Shown: positions 25,497 to 33,417 of the stretch, piece after piece
Layout of the letters: each line of letters opens with the position of its first letter
Numbering within the stretch: the stretch's first letter is position 1
NCBI GenBank assembly: GCA_900549015.1
Contig: URMH01000018.1
Location: 1-53,524 of the forward strand
Direction of reading: 5' to 3'
DNA from: an uncultured Blautia sp.
GTDB taxonomy: Bacteria; Bacillota; Clostridia; Lachnospirales; Lachnospiraceae
Length of the DNA stretch: 53,524 bases
Notes under the pieces: generated by a model
The model's input: only the letters and a program-made list of their open reading frames with translations
What the model was told of the DNA's origin: nothing
Database searches by the model: none
Program-made: the position numbers and the translations under genes

Positions 25497-25528
25497 AAAG
25501 ATGCCCCTTTCTACTATTTATAAAAGTT

Positions 25529-25570
25529 CCCTTTTATCCTGTAGCTTCTGCAGTCTGCAGGATAAAAGGG
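25529..25570 (-). terminator. Intercistronic stem-loop between the binding protein gene and oppB
   Basis: A perfect 13-bp inverted repeat, CCCTTTTATCCTG and CAGGATAAAAGGG, with a 16-nt loop. No strong T-run follows on the minus strand, so it probably stabilises the 3' end of the binding-protein message or attenuates it. Confidence 0.65.
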
Positions 25571-25590
25571 ATGTGAATTGACAGCTGTTT

Positions 25591-27159
25591 TTATTCCGCG
25601 GGAATAATTTCTGTTGACAGCCAGTAATAATCTGCGGTATGGATATGCGCGGAAGAGACTTTCTTGGAGTAGATCATAGAAGAGTTGTAATAACCTTCAA
25701 TTAAAACTGCCGCATCGTCAATTAAAATCTGCTGCATTTGGAAAATAAGATCTGTACGTTTTTCAGGATCCATCTCGCCTTTTAACTGTTCAAATAATTT
25801 ATCGTATTCAGGATTTGAATATGCGCAGTATGTACTCTCTGATGCCCAGTTTGCAAGATATGCAAGAGGGTCTCCCGTACCAACTGTAATCCAGTTATTA
25901 TTATTAAAATCATAATCTAATGCAGCAAGTTTACTCCATTGGTCATCGGAGCTTCCATATTCCGGAATAACACCAATGCCAATTTCTGCAAGATATTGAG
26001 TATTGGCATCAGCAAAATCATTTAGAAGACGGTTTTCATAAGAGATATACCGAAGTTGGATATTTTCTCCGTCTAATTCACGGATACCATCTCCATCTGT
26101 GTCTACAATGCCTGCTTCATCCAGGATTTCTTTTGCTTTTTCCGGATTATATGTATATGGGTTTTTCAGGTTCTCATATCCATATGAAAGTGAGGAAGGT
26201 AGTACAGAAAAACCAGGTGTATAAAGTCCGCCGATTGTTCTGGAGTTACAGATTGCTTCATTGTCGATTGCCATTAAGATTGCCTGGCGGAGTGTTTTGT
26301 TTTTTAGAACACCATCAAAATTCATCCAGGAAAATCCACAGCGGACACCAGATGCAATATCAACTGTAAAGTCTTCGCTCTCCTGGAAAGACTGAATATC
26401 TGTAACGTTTGTGATATTTTCAACAAGGTCCACCTGTCCGCTTTGAAGAGCCATTGCTTTTGCGGAGTTATCACCCATAAATAAAAGATTTACTTTATCA
26501 TAAGGAACATCTTCATAATAATATTCATTTGCTGACAGCGTGTATCCAATACCTACGCCATTAAAACTATCGATTTTGTATGGGCCGGTTCCAATAATAC
26601 CTGTATCAAAATTTTCAATATGTTCTACATCTGTGATTCCCATTGTGGGATGGCAAAGCTGCCCCATTAAGTTTGCATAAGGCGTGCTTGTTTTAATATT
26701 GATGATGTTTGCTTTATCGTCTACGGTTACTTCTGCCTCGAATTCAAGGTATTTTTCAGGTTTTGCAGAGCCGGAAGGTCCCATTTCCTTCAAGTGGTCG
26801 AAATAAGCCTTTACTTTTGAAGGCGTAAGGTCACAGCCATCAGAGAATTTAATTCCCTCTTTTAATTTGATTGTCCAGTCAGTGTGTTCTTCGTTTACTT
26901 CATAGCTTTCGGCAAGCCATGGAGTGATTTCCATATTGTCGTTAAATTTAAACAGAGCTTCTGAAATTCCGTATCGCATTGCGTTCCAACCGGAATTTTC
27001 ATCTAATGCACTGTTTACCATACCGTCTGTATACATTGCACAGCCAAAATTTAAAACTTTTTCTTCTTTCTTTGCATACACGGTAGTACATACAGCAGTA
27101 CTCATAGATAACATAGTTGCTGTAATTATTAACAGTTTCCTTCCCTTCTTGTGTTTCAT
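25591..27159 (-). CDS. Solute-binding protein family 5 (peptide/nickel type)
   Basis: 522 residues. A signal peptide (LLIITATMLSMSTAVCTTVYA) is followed by KKEEKVLNFGC; no lipobox. The body has the family 5 features WTIKLKEGIKFSDG, GTGPYKIDSF, DVPYDKVNLLFMGDNSAKAM and TLRQAILMAIDNEAI. A calcium-like loop DTDGDGIRELDG is present near residue 345. As first gene of a cobalamin-riboswitch operon, it probably binds a cobalt, nickel or corrinoid-related ligand rather than peptides; this is an inference from regulation only. Confidence 0.9.
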   Translation of the reverse strand: MKHKKGRKLLIITATMLSMSTAVCTTVYAKKEEKVLNFGCAMYTDGMVNSALDENSGWNAMRYGISEALFKFNDNMEITPWLAESYEVNEEHTDWTIKLKEGIKFSDGCDLTPSKVKAYFDHLKEMGPSGSAKPEKYLEFEAEVTVDDKANIINIKTSTPYANLMGQLCHPTMGITDVEHIENFDTGIIGTGPYKIDSFNGVGIGYTLSANEYYYEDVPYDKVNLLFMGDNSAKAMALQSGQVDLVENITNVTDIQSFQESEDFTVDIASGVRCGFSWMNFDGVLKNKTLRQAILMAIDNEAICNSRTIGGLYTPGFSVLPSSLSYGYENLKNPYTYNPEKAKEILDEAGIVDTDGDGIRELDGENIQLRYISYENRLLNDFADANTQYLAEIGIGVIPEYGSSDDQWSKLAALDYDFNNNNWITVGTGDPLAYLANWASESTYCAYSNPEYDKLFEQLKGEMDPEKRTDLIFQMQQILIDDAAVLIEGYYNSSMIYSKKVSSAHIHTADYYWLSTEIIPAE

Positions 27160-27216
27160 AATGCCTCTTCCTTTTCATAAAATTTTTTATAATTGACAAA
27201 AACAGTAAGTTGATGC

Positions 27217-27246
27217 AAAAAAAATGAATGCGGCTGCATTCATTTT
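27217..27246 (-). terminator. Terminator of the cobalamin riboswitch leader
   Basis: On the minus strand AAAATGAATGC and GCATTCATTTT pair over a 4-nt loop and run into Ts. It lies between the aptamer and the binding-protein gene. Confidence 0.85.
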
Positions 27247-27349
27247 GAAATCTTATATATAGAAAGTCAAAAAAATCCTGTGAAGAATATTACTATAGAA
27301 ACTTTCAAATATCAGAATTTCCTGTCGTCCGCAAGAATCTTTCACAGAA

Positions 27350-27478
27350 ATAAGCAGGTCTTCTGACTTAAGTATCAACATTCTCAACATCTTCCCAGAA
27401 TATTTTCCAGTGATATTGCGTTGAGAACTAGCTATCACAGCGACGGGATCGTACCAGATTTACACGGGTTTCCCTTTT
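27350..27478 (-). promoter_or_regulatory. Cobalamin riboswitch
   Basis: Read on the minus strand the conserved blocks are AAAAGGGAAACCCGTGTAAA, GATCCCGTCGCTGTGAT, a middle ATCACTGG and CTGGGAAGATGTTGA, then the diagnostic AAGTCAGAAGACCTGC. Together with the downstream terminator this is a transcriptional OFF switch repressed by adenosylcobalamin or a related form. Confidence 0.95.
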
Positions 27479-27544
27479 AATCAAAATAACAGTATTGATA
27501 TTATTTTGAACTTATCTCCGAACAATTTGTCGATTATACATCGT

Positions 27545-27574
27545 TATAATCTCATACTGTTTAATTATTGTCAA
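27545..27574 (-). promoter_or_regulatory. Promoter of the cobalamin riboswitch operon
   Basis: On the minus strand, TTGACA at 27574-27569 and ATTATA at 27550-27545 with an 18-nt spacer, about 65 nt upstream of the aptamer. Confidence 0.6.
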
Positions 27575-27635
27575 GAATTTTTGATGAAAAATTTATCCTG
27601 CTTATGAATAAATATTCTACCATAAACTGAATATT

Positions 27636-28295
27636 TTACGGTAAAACTGCCACAAAGAAGTACATGACAATAAAATGGCAGGCGCTTCCAAGCATAATAA
27701 AGACGTGGAAAATTTCGTGTGAGCCAAAGTTTTTGTGCGCTGCATTAAAAATAGGAAGCTTTAATGCGTAAATGATACCTCCAATGGTATAAATGATACC
27801 TCCTGCAAGAAGCCATCCGAATCCAGCTCTTGGAAGAGAGTGGAAGATGGGTACAAAAGCCAGAACGCAGAGCCATCCCATTCCAATATAAAGTACGGAA
27901 GAAAGCCATTTAGGGCAGTTTATCCAAAGTCCTTTTAACAATATGCCGACAATGGCAACAGCCCATACAAGAGCGCAGAGAACGTATCCTGTGCGGTTAT
28001 GAAGGGCGATGAGGCATACGGGTGTGTAGCTTCCGGCTATCATAATAAAAATCATCATATGATCCATTTTCCGAAGTCTTCTGTTTACCTTTTCTGTAGA
28101 GTCTACAGAGTGGTAAAGTGTGCTTGCTGCATAGAGCAGAATCATGGTAAGGATAAAAATGCTGATTGCCACAATATGAAGGGTATCTTTGCTTCTGGCA
28201 GCTTTTACGATCAGAGGGGCAGCGCCTGCAATGGCAAGGAGCATGGCGATGCCGTGAGTGATGGCGCTTCCCGGGTCTTTTAATTTCAGTTTCAT
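27636..28295 (-). CDS. Hemolysin III family (YqfA/PAQR-like) membrane protein
   Basis: 219 residues, seven helices. The family residues are present: LKDPGSAITHGIAMLLA near the start, ASTLYHSV, MDHMMIFIMIAGSYTPVC, and the late HEIFHVFIMLGSACHF. The histidines and aspartate form the putative metal site of the PAQR superfamily. Its biological role in bacteria is poorly known. RBS CAGGAGG. Confidence 0.92.
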   Translation of the reverse strand: MKLKLKDPGSAITHGIAMLLAIAGAAPLIVKAARSKDTLHIVAISIFILTMILLYAASTLYHSVDSTEKVNRRLRKMDHMMIFIMIAGSYTPVCLIALHNRTGYVLCALVWAVAIVGILLKGLWINCPKWLSSVLYIGMGWLCVLAFVPIFHSLPRAGFGWLLAGGIIYTIGGIIYALKLPIFNAAHKNFGSHEIFHVFIMLGSACHFIVMYFFVAVLP

Positions 28296-28403
28296 GTAAG
28301 TCGCCTCCTGGAAATATTCTTATATAGTTTTAAAAACTACATATTAAGTATATGAATACTATAACACAAAAATTCCAAAATGCAAGAATAAATTTAACGC
28401 ATA

Positions 28404-28485
28404 AAAATTTCTCCATCTACAGATACTATTTCCATAAATGGAAAGTACAGCAAACGGAAAGTACAGTAGATGGAGGAATTTTTTT
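28404..28485 (+). promoter_or_regulatory. Leader hairpin that includes the spoVT ribosome site
   Basis: AAAATTTCTCCATCTAC (28404-28420) pairs with GTAGATGGAGGAATTTT (28466-28482) with only one mismatch. The 3' arm contains the spoVT Shine-Dalgarno GGAGG, and Ts follow directly before the ATG. Inside lie a smaller hairpin (TTTCCA TAAA TGGAAA) and the repeated word GGAAAGTACAG (28440-28450 and 28456-28466). It could act as terminator, translation lock or both. Confidence 0.55.
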
Positions 28486-29034
28486 ATGAAAGCAACGGGA
28501 ATAGTAAGAAGGATTGACGATCTGGGAAGAGTTGTAATCCCGAAAGAAATCAGAAGGACACTGAGGATAAAGGAGGGAACGCCTCTTGAGATTTTTACAG
28601 ACAGAGAGGGACAGATCATACTGAAAAAATATTCTCCTATCGGAGAGCTGAGTATTTTTGCGAAAGAATACGCGGAAGCGCTGGCACAGACAACCGGTCT
28701 TGTGGCATGTATTACAGATCATGATCAGGTGGTGGCGGCAGCAGGACCGGGAAATAAGGAGTTTGCGGGAAAAGAAATCAGTAAGGAACTGGAAGGTGCG
28801 ATCGGAGACAGGGAAGGCATCTGTGCAAATGGAAATGAGAAAGGAAAAATCCCTGTGGTGTCAGACCAGGCAGGGAATTTGTATTCTCAGGCTGTACAGC
28901 CGATCATATGTGCGGGAGATGCCATTGGAGCAGTGATTCTTATGGGAAGAAGCGAAAAAGATGTGATGGGAAATTCGGAACGTCTTCTTGTACAGACGGC
29001 AGCAGGATTTCTGGGACGTCAGATGGAGCAGTAA
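28486..29034 (+). CDS. spoVT: Stage V sporulation protein T (SpoVT)
   Basis: 182 residues from ATG 28486, chosen by GGAGGA at good spacing. The N-terminal AbrB swapped-hairpin domain is nearly invariant (MKATGIVRRIDDLGRVVIPK and EIRRTLRIKEGTPLEIF). A GAF-like domain follows from about residue 55. SpoVT is a forespore regulator that modulates sigma-G genes. Its ribosome site lies in a strong hairpin. Confidence 0.96.
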   Translation: MKATGIVRRIDDLGRVVIPKEIRRTLRIKEGTPLEIFTDREGQIILKKYSPIGELSIFAKEYAEALAQTTGLVACITDHDQVVAAAGPGNKEFAGKEISKELEGAIGDREGICANGNEKGKIPVVSDQAGNLYSQAVQPIICAGDAIGAVILMGRSEKDVMGNSERLLVQTAAGFLGRQMEQ

Positions 29035-29035
29035 A

Positions 29036-29587
29036 TTAAAGAGCTTCCGTAAGCGAGTGATATTCCTCAAGTGTCATTCCGGTAAGAGAGAGCCAGGCTG
29101 CCAGCGGCTTTGTCACGTACCGGATATGCCAGGGCTCGTAGGGAAATTCCGTGATATGTTCTTTGTTTTTCGGATACCGCAGGATAAAACCGTAAAGGGA
29201 GGCGTTTCTGGCAAGCCAGATGCCTTCCGGTGTTTCGGCAAATTCCTCTGAAAGCTCCATGTTGATACAGGGACAGGAAAGATCCAGAGCAAGTCCGCTT
29301 TGATGTTCGCTCGTTCCGGGAGGCGCAACATAAGGGCTTCCTGTAAAAAGCTGTTTCTGGCGAAAGTAAGAACGATACCCGGAAATTCCATAGAGGTTCA
29401 GTCCTTCCCGGCGGGCTGCGTGAAAAAGGGAGAGAGCTGCCCGCGCAGCCTTTGGTTCTAAAAGCCGTTTTTCATCGCCGGGCGGAGCGTCAAATGGAAT
29501 GCCGGAATCAACCAGGTTTGCCGGAATAAAACCGGCAGGAAGAGGATATTCTTTATTAATAAGCCGGATATAGGTGTGATTGTCCAT
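29036..29587 (-). CDS. VanY-like D-alanyl-D-alanine carboxypeptidase family protein (M15B)
   Basis: 183 residues. The zinc-site motifs are complete: H95 and D102 in SEHQSGLALDL, and E151/H154 in YEPWHIRYV; YGISGYRSYFRQKQLF lies upstream as expected. No signal peptide is visible, so its location is unclear. It removes a terminal D-Ala or acts on another D,D-peptide. It ends one base from the convergent spoVT stop, and its RBS lies in the terminator-like hairpin at 29588-29634. Confidence 0.9.
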   Translation of the reverse strand: MDNHTYIRLINKEYPLPAGFIPANLVDSGIPFDAPPGDEKRLLEPKAARAALSLFHAARREGLNLYGISGYRSYFRQKQLFTGSPYVAPPGTSEHQSGLALDLSCPCINMELSEEFAETPEGIWLARNASLYGFILRYPKNKEHITEFPYEPWHIRYVTKPLAAWLSLTGMTLEEYHSLTEAL

Positions 29588-29634
29588 AAAAAACCTCCTT
29601 TCCCTTTTATGTCTATGAGGGGAAAAGGAGGTTT
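29588..29634 (-). terminator. Terminator-like hairpin overlapping the vanY-type ribosome site
   Basis: On the minus strand AAACCTCCTTTTCCCC pairs with GGGAAAGGAGGTTT (one bulge), followed by Ts and then the ATG. The 3' arm is the AAAGGAGG Shine-Dalgarno. It follows the pncB stop, so it can terminate pncB and hide the next ribosome site. Confidence 0.6.
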
Positions 29635-29649
29635 ATGACTTTTAAAAGC

Positions 29650-31119
29650 TTATATGCCGCTTAATGATTTTTCACTCATTTCTTCCAGAAGTTCTTTTTT
29701 CATATCGTAAAGTTTCTGCGACAGGTCTACATAAACTTTCTGCGGATTTACAAAACGTCTTGATTCGTCCCAGAGAGTATTCTGCTCTTTCTGGCAGTAT
29801 TCACGAAGCTCCATAACAGAAGGAGAAGTATAAACGCGTTTTCCGTCCTTGATGACAGGAACAAGAAGCTCGCGAAGTTCGTATGTTCCGCCGAGGATTT
29901 TTGTTTTTTTCCAGGTATCAACAGGGTCAAAGATTACCATGGTTTCTTCCGGATTCAGTGTTTCATCTGTAAGACAGATAAGGTCTGCTTTAATTTTTCC
30001 TGTTGTTTTACTATAAATACGGTAAACAGTTTTATCTCCGGGATTAGTAACCTTTTCTGTGTTTTCGGAAAGCTTGATTTTAGGGACAAAGCCGCTTCCG
30101 GCGCTGTCTTTTACGGCGGCAAGCTTGTATACTCCGCCAAAGGCTGGGTTATCGTTTGCTGTGATAAGGCGTGTGCCTACGCCCCAGGAATTGATTTTTG
30201 CGTCCTGAGCCTTCAGGCTCTCAATCAGGTATTCGTCAAGGTCGCTGGAAGCGGAAATGACAGCATCATCAAAGCCTGCAGCTGCAAGCATCTTATATGT
30301 TTCCTTAGACAGGTAGGCAAGGTCGCCGCTGTCAATACGAATACCATATTTTTTAGGAACAATGCCTTCCTCGCGCATTTCCTCAAATACACGGATTGCG
30401 TTTGGAACACCGGATTTCAGCACATCGTAAGTATCAACAAGAAGAGTACAGGAATCAGGATACATTTTTGCATAAGTTTTAAATGCAGTATATTCGTCCG
30501 GGAAACTCATGATCCAGGAATGGGCGTGTGTTCCCAGAACCGGTACGTCAAACATCTGTCCTGTGAGAACGCAGGATGTTCCCACGCAGCCGCCGATCAC
30601 AGCAGCGCGTGCGCCGAAAATACCGGCGTCAGGTCCCTGGGCGCGTCGAAGTCCAAACTCCATTACGCCGTCGCCTTTTGCCGCATAGCAGACGCGTGCT
30701 GCCTTTGTGGCGATCAGGCTCTGATGGTTCATGATATTTAAAATAGCAGTTTCTACAAGCTGTGCTTCCATAATAGGTGCAATTACTTTTACCATAGGCT
30801 CTCTTGGGAAAATAACAGTGCCTTCCGGGATGGCATATATATCGCCTGTAAAACGGAAATTGCTTAAATATTCCAGAAAGTCTTCTTCAAAAATATGAAG
30901 GCTTCGGAGATATTCAATATCTTCCTTTGTAAATCTTAAATTTTCAATGTAATCAATCATCTGCTCAAGACCGGCACAGATGGCAAAACCGCCTCCGCAG
31001 GGGTTTGTGCGGTAAAACATATCAAAAATAACAGTCTGGTCTGTAGGGTTTTTAAAATATCCCTGCATCATGGTCAACTCATATAAGTCTGTGAGCAGGG
31101 TAAGATTATTTGCTCTCAT
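29650..31119 (-). CDS. pncB: Nicotinate phosphoribosyltransferase
   Basis: 489 residues, normal length. It converts nicotinate and PRPP to nicotinate mononucleotide in NAD salvage. LLTDLYELTMMQGYF at the N-terminus, EFGLRRAQGPDAG, GTHAHSWIMSFPDEYTAF (with the phosphorylated His region), LLVDTYDV and IRIDSGDLAYLS are the conserved blocks. RBS AGAGGAG. Confidence 0.96.
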   Translation of the reverse strand: MRANNLTLLTDLYELTMMQGYFKNPTDQTVIFDMFYRTNPCGGGFAICAGLEQMIDYIENLRFTKEDIEYLRSLHIFEEDFLEYLSNFRFTGDIYAIPEGTVIFPREPMVKVIAPIMEAQLVETAILNIMNHQSLIATKAARVCYAAKGDGVMEFGLRRAQGPDAGIFGARAAVIGGCVGTSCVLTGQMFDVPVLGTHAHSWIMSFPDEYTAFKTYAKMYPDSCTLLVDTYDVLKSGVPNAIRVFEEMREEGIVPKKYGIRIDSGDLAYLSKETYKMLAAAGFDDAVISASSDLDEYLIESLKAQDAKINSWGVGTRLITANDNPAFGGVYKLAAVKDSAGSGFVPKIKLSENTEKVTNPGDKTVYRIYSKTTGKIKADLICLTDETLNPEETMVIFDPVDTWKKTKILGGTYELRELLVPVIKDGKRVYTSPSVMELREYCQKEQNTLWDESRRFVNPQKVYVDLSQKLYDMKKELLEEMSEKSLSGI

Positions 31120-31151
31120 GCTTTTTCTCCTCTGATTAAGGTTAAAATATT

Positions 31152-31189
31152 CGCTGTCAGACAGCGTTTTATACTTACCTCATATTATA
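31152..31189 (-). promoter_or_regulatory. pncB -10 region and a palindromic operator candidate
   Basis: On the minus strand a TATAAT (31189-31184) is followed about 18 nt later by CGCTGTCTGACAGCG (31166-31152). CTGTC-GACAG resembles the core of NiaR sites that control NAD genes in Firmicutes. No clear -35 is seen, and a simple leader hairpin is the alternative. Confidence 0.35.
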
Positions 31190-31245
31190 TCACAATCTCC
31201 CGTAAAAAAAATCGTAAAAAAAATAAAAAAATTTTAAAAAAGGGG

Positions 31246-31274
31246 TTGATTTTTTTATAAGGGTAGTATATAAT
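31246..31274 (+). promoter_or_regulatory. Promoter of tRNA-Gln(CTG)
   Basis: TTGATT at 31246-31251, a 17-nt spacer and TATAAT at 31269-31274. Confidence 0.75.
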
Positions 31275-31317
31275 ACCATTTGTCGCGAGCGATAAGAAAT
31301 AAAAAACAAAAACACAT

Positions 31318-31389
31318 AGGGCTATCGCCAAACGGTAAGGCAACGGACTCTGACTCCGTCATCTCAAGGTTCGAATCCTTGTAGCCCTG
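31318..31389 (+). tRNA. tRNA-Gln (CTG)
   Basis: The acceptor AGGGCTA pairs with TAGCCCT. The anticodon loop CTCTGAC gives CTG. The T-arm is CAAGG TTCGAAT CCTTG. Its body resembles the TTG isoacceptor at 1575-1646. Confidence 0.94.
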
Positions 31390-31396
31390 CTCAATG

Positions 31397-31425
31397 AGGT
31401 ATCTTCGGAAGAAGATACCTTTTTT
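31397..31425 (+). terminator. Terminator of tRNA-Gln
   Basis: AGGTATCTTC pairs with GAAGATACCT, followed by Ts, seven bases after the tRNA. Confidence 0.9.
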
Positions 31426-31427
31426 CG

Positions 31428-31456
31428 TTGTGAGGAAAAAATAAATGGGGTATAAT
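31428..31456 (+). promoter_or_regulatory. Promoter of the MNT/HEPN pair
   Basis: TTGTGA at 31428-31433, a 17-nt spacer and TATAAT at 31451-31456. It begins right after the tRNA-Gln terminator. Confidence 0.6.
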
Positions 31457-31487
31457 AAAATCAAGATGGAAAAGGAGGGTTAGACAA

Positions 31488-31817
31488 ATGAATGAAAAGC
31501 AGAGAATTTTATTGGAGTTTTCGCAGATTGTAAAAAAAATTCTTGGAGAAACCTTAAAAAAAATAATAGTATATGGGTCTTATGCCCGTGGGGATTATCG
31601 GGAAAATTCAGATATAGATATTATGATTCTGACGTCGCTTTCTAATATGGAAATTGAGAAGATTGAGAATAAAATATTCGATGTCGCGTTTGAATTTGAA
31701 ATGGAATATGGCATAGTTATAAATCCTGTGTTGGAAAATGAGGAACATTTTAATTATTGGCTCGGAGCGTTGCCGTTTTATGATAATGTAAAAAAGGAAG
31801 GTGTTGAAATTGGATAA
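31488..31817 (+). CDS. MNT-type minimal nucleotidyltransferase (antitoxin-like)
   Basis: 109 residues. YGSYARGDYRENSDIDIMIL holds the intact GS...DxD catalytic motif (G30-S31, D42, D44). In HEPN/MNT toxin-antitoxin pairs such proteins neutralise the HEPN RNase, in known cases by AMPylating it. The RBS is AAGGAGGG. It overlaps the short HEPN-like frame downstream by 17 nt. Confidence 0.9.
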   Translation: MNEKQRILLEFSQIVKKILGETLKKIIVYGSYARGDYRENSDIDIMILTSLSNMEIEKIENKIFDVAFEFEMEYGIVINPVLENEEHFNYWLGALPFYDNVKKEGVEIG

Positions 31818-31992
31818 ATCTGGGATATTTCCCAGAGAGATTGGAAGACTAATTGGAATGATGCAAAGAGTAAGAGAAAAAAGTGATTATGATGATTTTT
31901 ATATAGCTTCAAAAGAAAAAGCAGAAGAACAGTTTGAATCAGCGACCATAGTTATAGAAGCAGTGAAAAAATATCTGGAAAAAATGTCATAA
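31801..31992 (+). CDS. Truncated HEPN-domain protein
   Basis: 63 residues at most (GTG 31801; other near starts are TTG codons). GIFPREIGRLIGMMQRVREK and SDYDDFYIASKEKAEEQFES match the C-terminal half of HEPN proteins, which normally have about 120-135 residues. The N-terminal helices are absent, and no R-x4-6-H RNase motif is visible. The toxin has therefore probably lost activity while the MNT partner stays intact. It may still be a folded partner peptide. Confidence 0.7.
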   Translation: MLKLDKSGIFPREIGRLIGMMQRVREKSDYDDFYIASKEKAEEQFESATIVIEAVKKYLEKMS

Positions 31993-32036
31993 GGTAAAAA
32001 TTAAAAGAGAAATTTAAGACAAAAGGAGACAAAAAT

Positions 32037-32528
32037 ATGAGAACAATAAAAGCAGAACCATTAACAAGAGAAACATTTGCACCATTTGGAAATTTTTATT
32101 CTATGACAGAGCCGCAGGGTTATTCATTAAACGGAGAAATTCACAGATTTTTCCCGGACAGAATCGCGGAGACATATACAACTCGAATTGGATTTTCTCC
32201 GATTCTCGTAAAGAAACCGGAAGAAATGAAGGTTACGCAGGTGGAATATCACACAACTACACCGGAAATGATTCTTCCCCTGAATGATGATATGATTCTT
32301 CATGTTGCGCCGGCGTCAGGCGGTACGCCTGTAACAGAGTATACAAAGGCATTTATTGTGCCGAGAGGAACGCTGGTAAAGATTTCTACTGCTATCTGGC
32401 ATCTGGCGCCCCTTCCCGCACATGAGGAAGAACTGCAGGCAATGATTATTCTGCCGGAATGTACATATGCAAATGATTGTACAGTAGTGGATTTAAAGGA
32501 AGAAGAGCAGTTTGTGATTGAGTTGTAA
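32037..32528 (+). CDS. Ureidoglycolate lyase (AllA)-like cupin protein
   Basis: 163 residues. AEPLTRETFAPFGNFYSMTE is the AllA-type start, and a beta-rich cupin-like body follows (VTQVEYHTTTPEMILPLNDD and IVPRGTLVKISTAIWHLAPL). AllA converts ureidoglycolate to glyoxylate and urea. No other allantoin genes are near, so the real substrate is open. RBS AAAGGAG. Confidence 0.65.
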   Translation: MRTIKAEPLTRETFAPFGNFYSMTEPQGYSLNGEIHRFFPDRIAETYTTRIGFSPILVKKPEEMKVTQVEYHTTTPEMILPLNDDMILHVAPASGGTPVTEYTKAFIVPRGTLVKISTAIWHLAPLPAHEEELQAMIILPECTYANDCTVVDLKEEEQFVIEL

Positions 32529-32551
32529 TTTACGCCGACAGGAGAAATGAA

Positions 32552-33394
32552 ATGTCAAATATTATAGAAATAACAGATTTTATGGCGCCGGAGCTTGACG
32601 TATATGCAAGGCTTTCAGAAGGACAGCTTTTGAACCGCCATGAACCGGAAAAGGGAATGTTTATTGCGGAAAGTCCCAAGGTGATCGAGAGGGCGCTTGA
32701 CGCAGGCTGTATTCCTGTATCCTTTCTGGCGGAGAGAAGGCATGTGGACGGAGAAGGGAAAGAATTGATAGAGCGGTGTGGAGATATTCCTGTTTATACA
32801 GCGGAATTTGACGTATTAACGCAGCTTACAGGATTTAATCTTACAAGAGGAATGCTCTGCGCCATGTACAGACCGAAACTTCCGTCAGTTGAAGCGGTCT
32901 GCGAAGGGGCAAGACGGATCGCTGTATTGGAAAATGTGGTAAATCCTACGAATATAGGGGCGATTTTCCGTTCTGCCGCTGCATTAAATATAGATGCGGT
33001 TCTGCTGACGCCGGACTGCAGCAACCCTCTTTACAGGCGGGCGATCCGTGTGAGCATGGGAACGGTTTTCCAGATTCCGTGGACATTTCTTTCCTGTGGA
33101 ACAAAGAAAAATGAAAAGGATTTATGGCAGCAGGAAGGGGTAAAACTTCTTCACGAGCTGGGATTTAAAGCGGCGGCGTTTGCCCTGAGAGATGATTCCG
33201 TAGGGATTGATGATCCGGAGCTTATGGCAGAGGACAGACTGGCGATCATTCTCGGGACAGAGGGGGACGGACTGGCTTCTTCTACCATTGCAGACTGCGA
33301 TTACACAGTGAAAATCCCCATGTCCCACGGGGTAGATTCTCTGAATGTGGCGGCTGCAAGCGCTGTGGCATTCTGGCAGTTGGGGAATAAATAA
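32552..33394 (+). CDS. SpoU/TrmH-family RNA 2'-O-methyltransferase
   Basis: 280 residues. An N-terminal substrate-binding segment (RLSEGQLLNRHEPEKGMFIA) precedes the knotted SPOUT domain with its three motifs: NVVNPTNIGAIFRSAAAL, IILGTEGDGLASS and IPMSHGVDSLNVAAASAVAF. It methylates a ribose in rRNA or tRNA using SAM; the exact nucleotide cannot be read from sequence. Confidence 0.93.
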   Translation: MSNIIEITDFMAPELDVYARLSEGQLLNRHEPEKGMFIAESPKVIERALDAGCIPVSFLAERRHVDGEGKELIERCGDIPVYTAEFDVLTQLTGFNLTRGMLCAMYRPKLPSVEAVCEGARRIAVLENVVNPTNIGAIFRSAAALNIDAVLLTPDCSNPLYRRAIRVSMGTVFQIPWTFLSCGTKKNEKDLWQQEGVKLLHELGFKAAAFALRDDSVGIDDPELMAEDRLAIILGTEGDGLASSTIADCDYTVKIPMSHGVDSLNVAAASAVAFWQLGNK

Positions 33395-33417
33395 AAATAA
33401 CAAAACGGAGGCGCAAA

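Noticed and set aside
28330..28400. Sigma-G promoter for spoVT
   Set aside because: No -35/-10 pair with proper spacing could be matched, although one is expected from biology.
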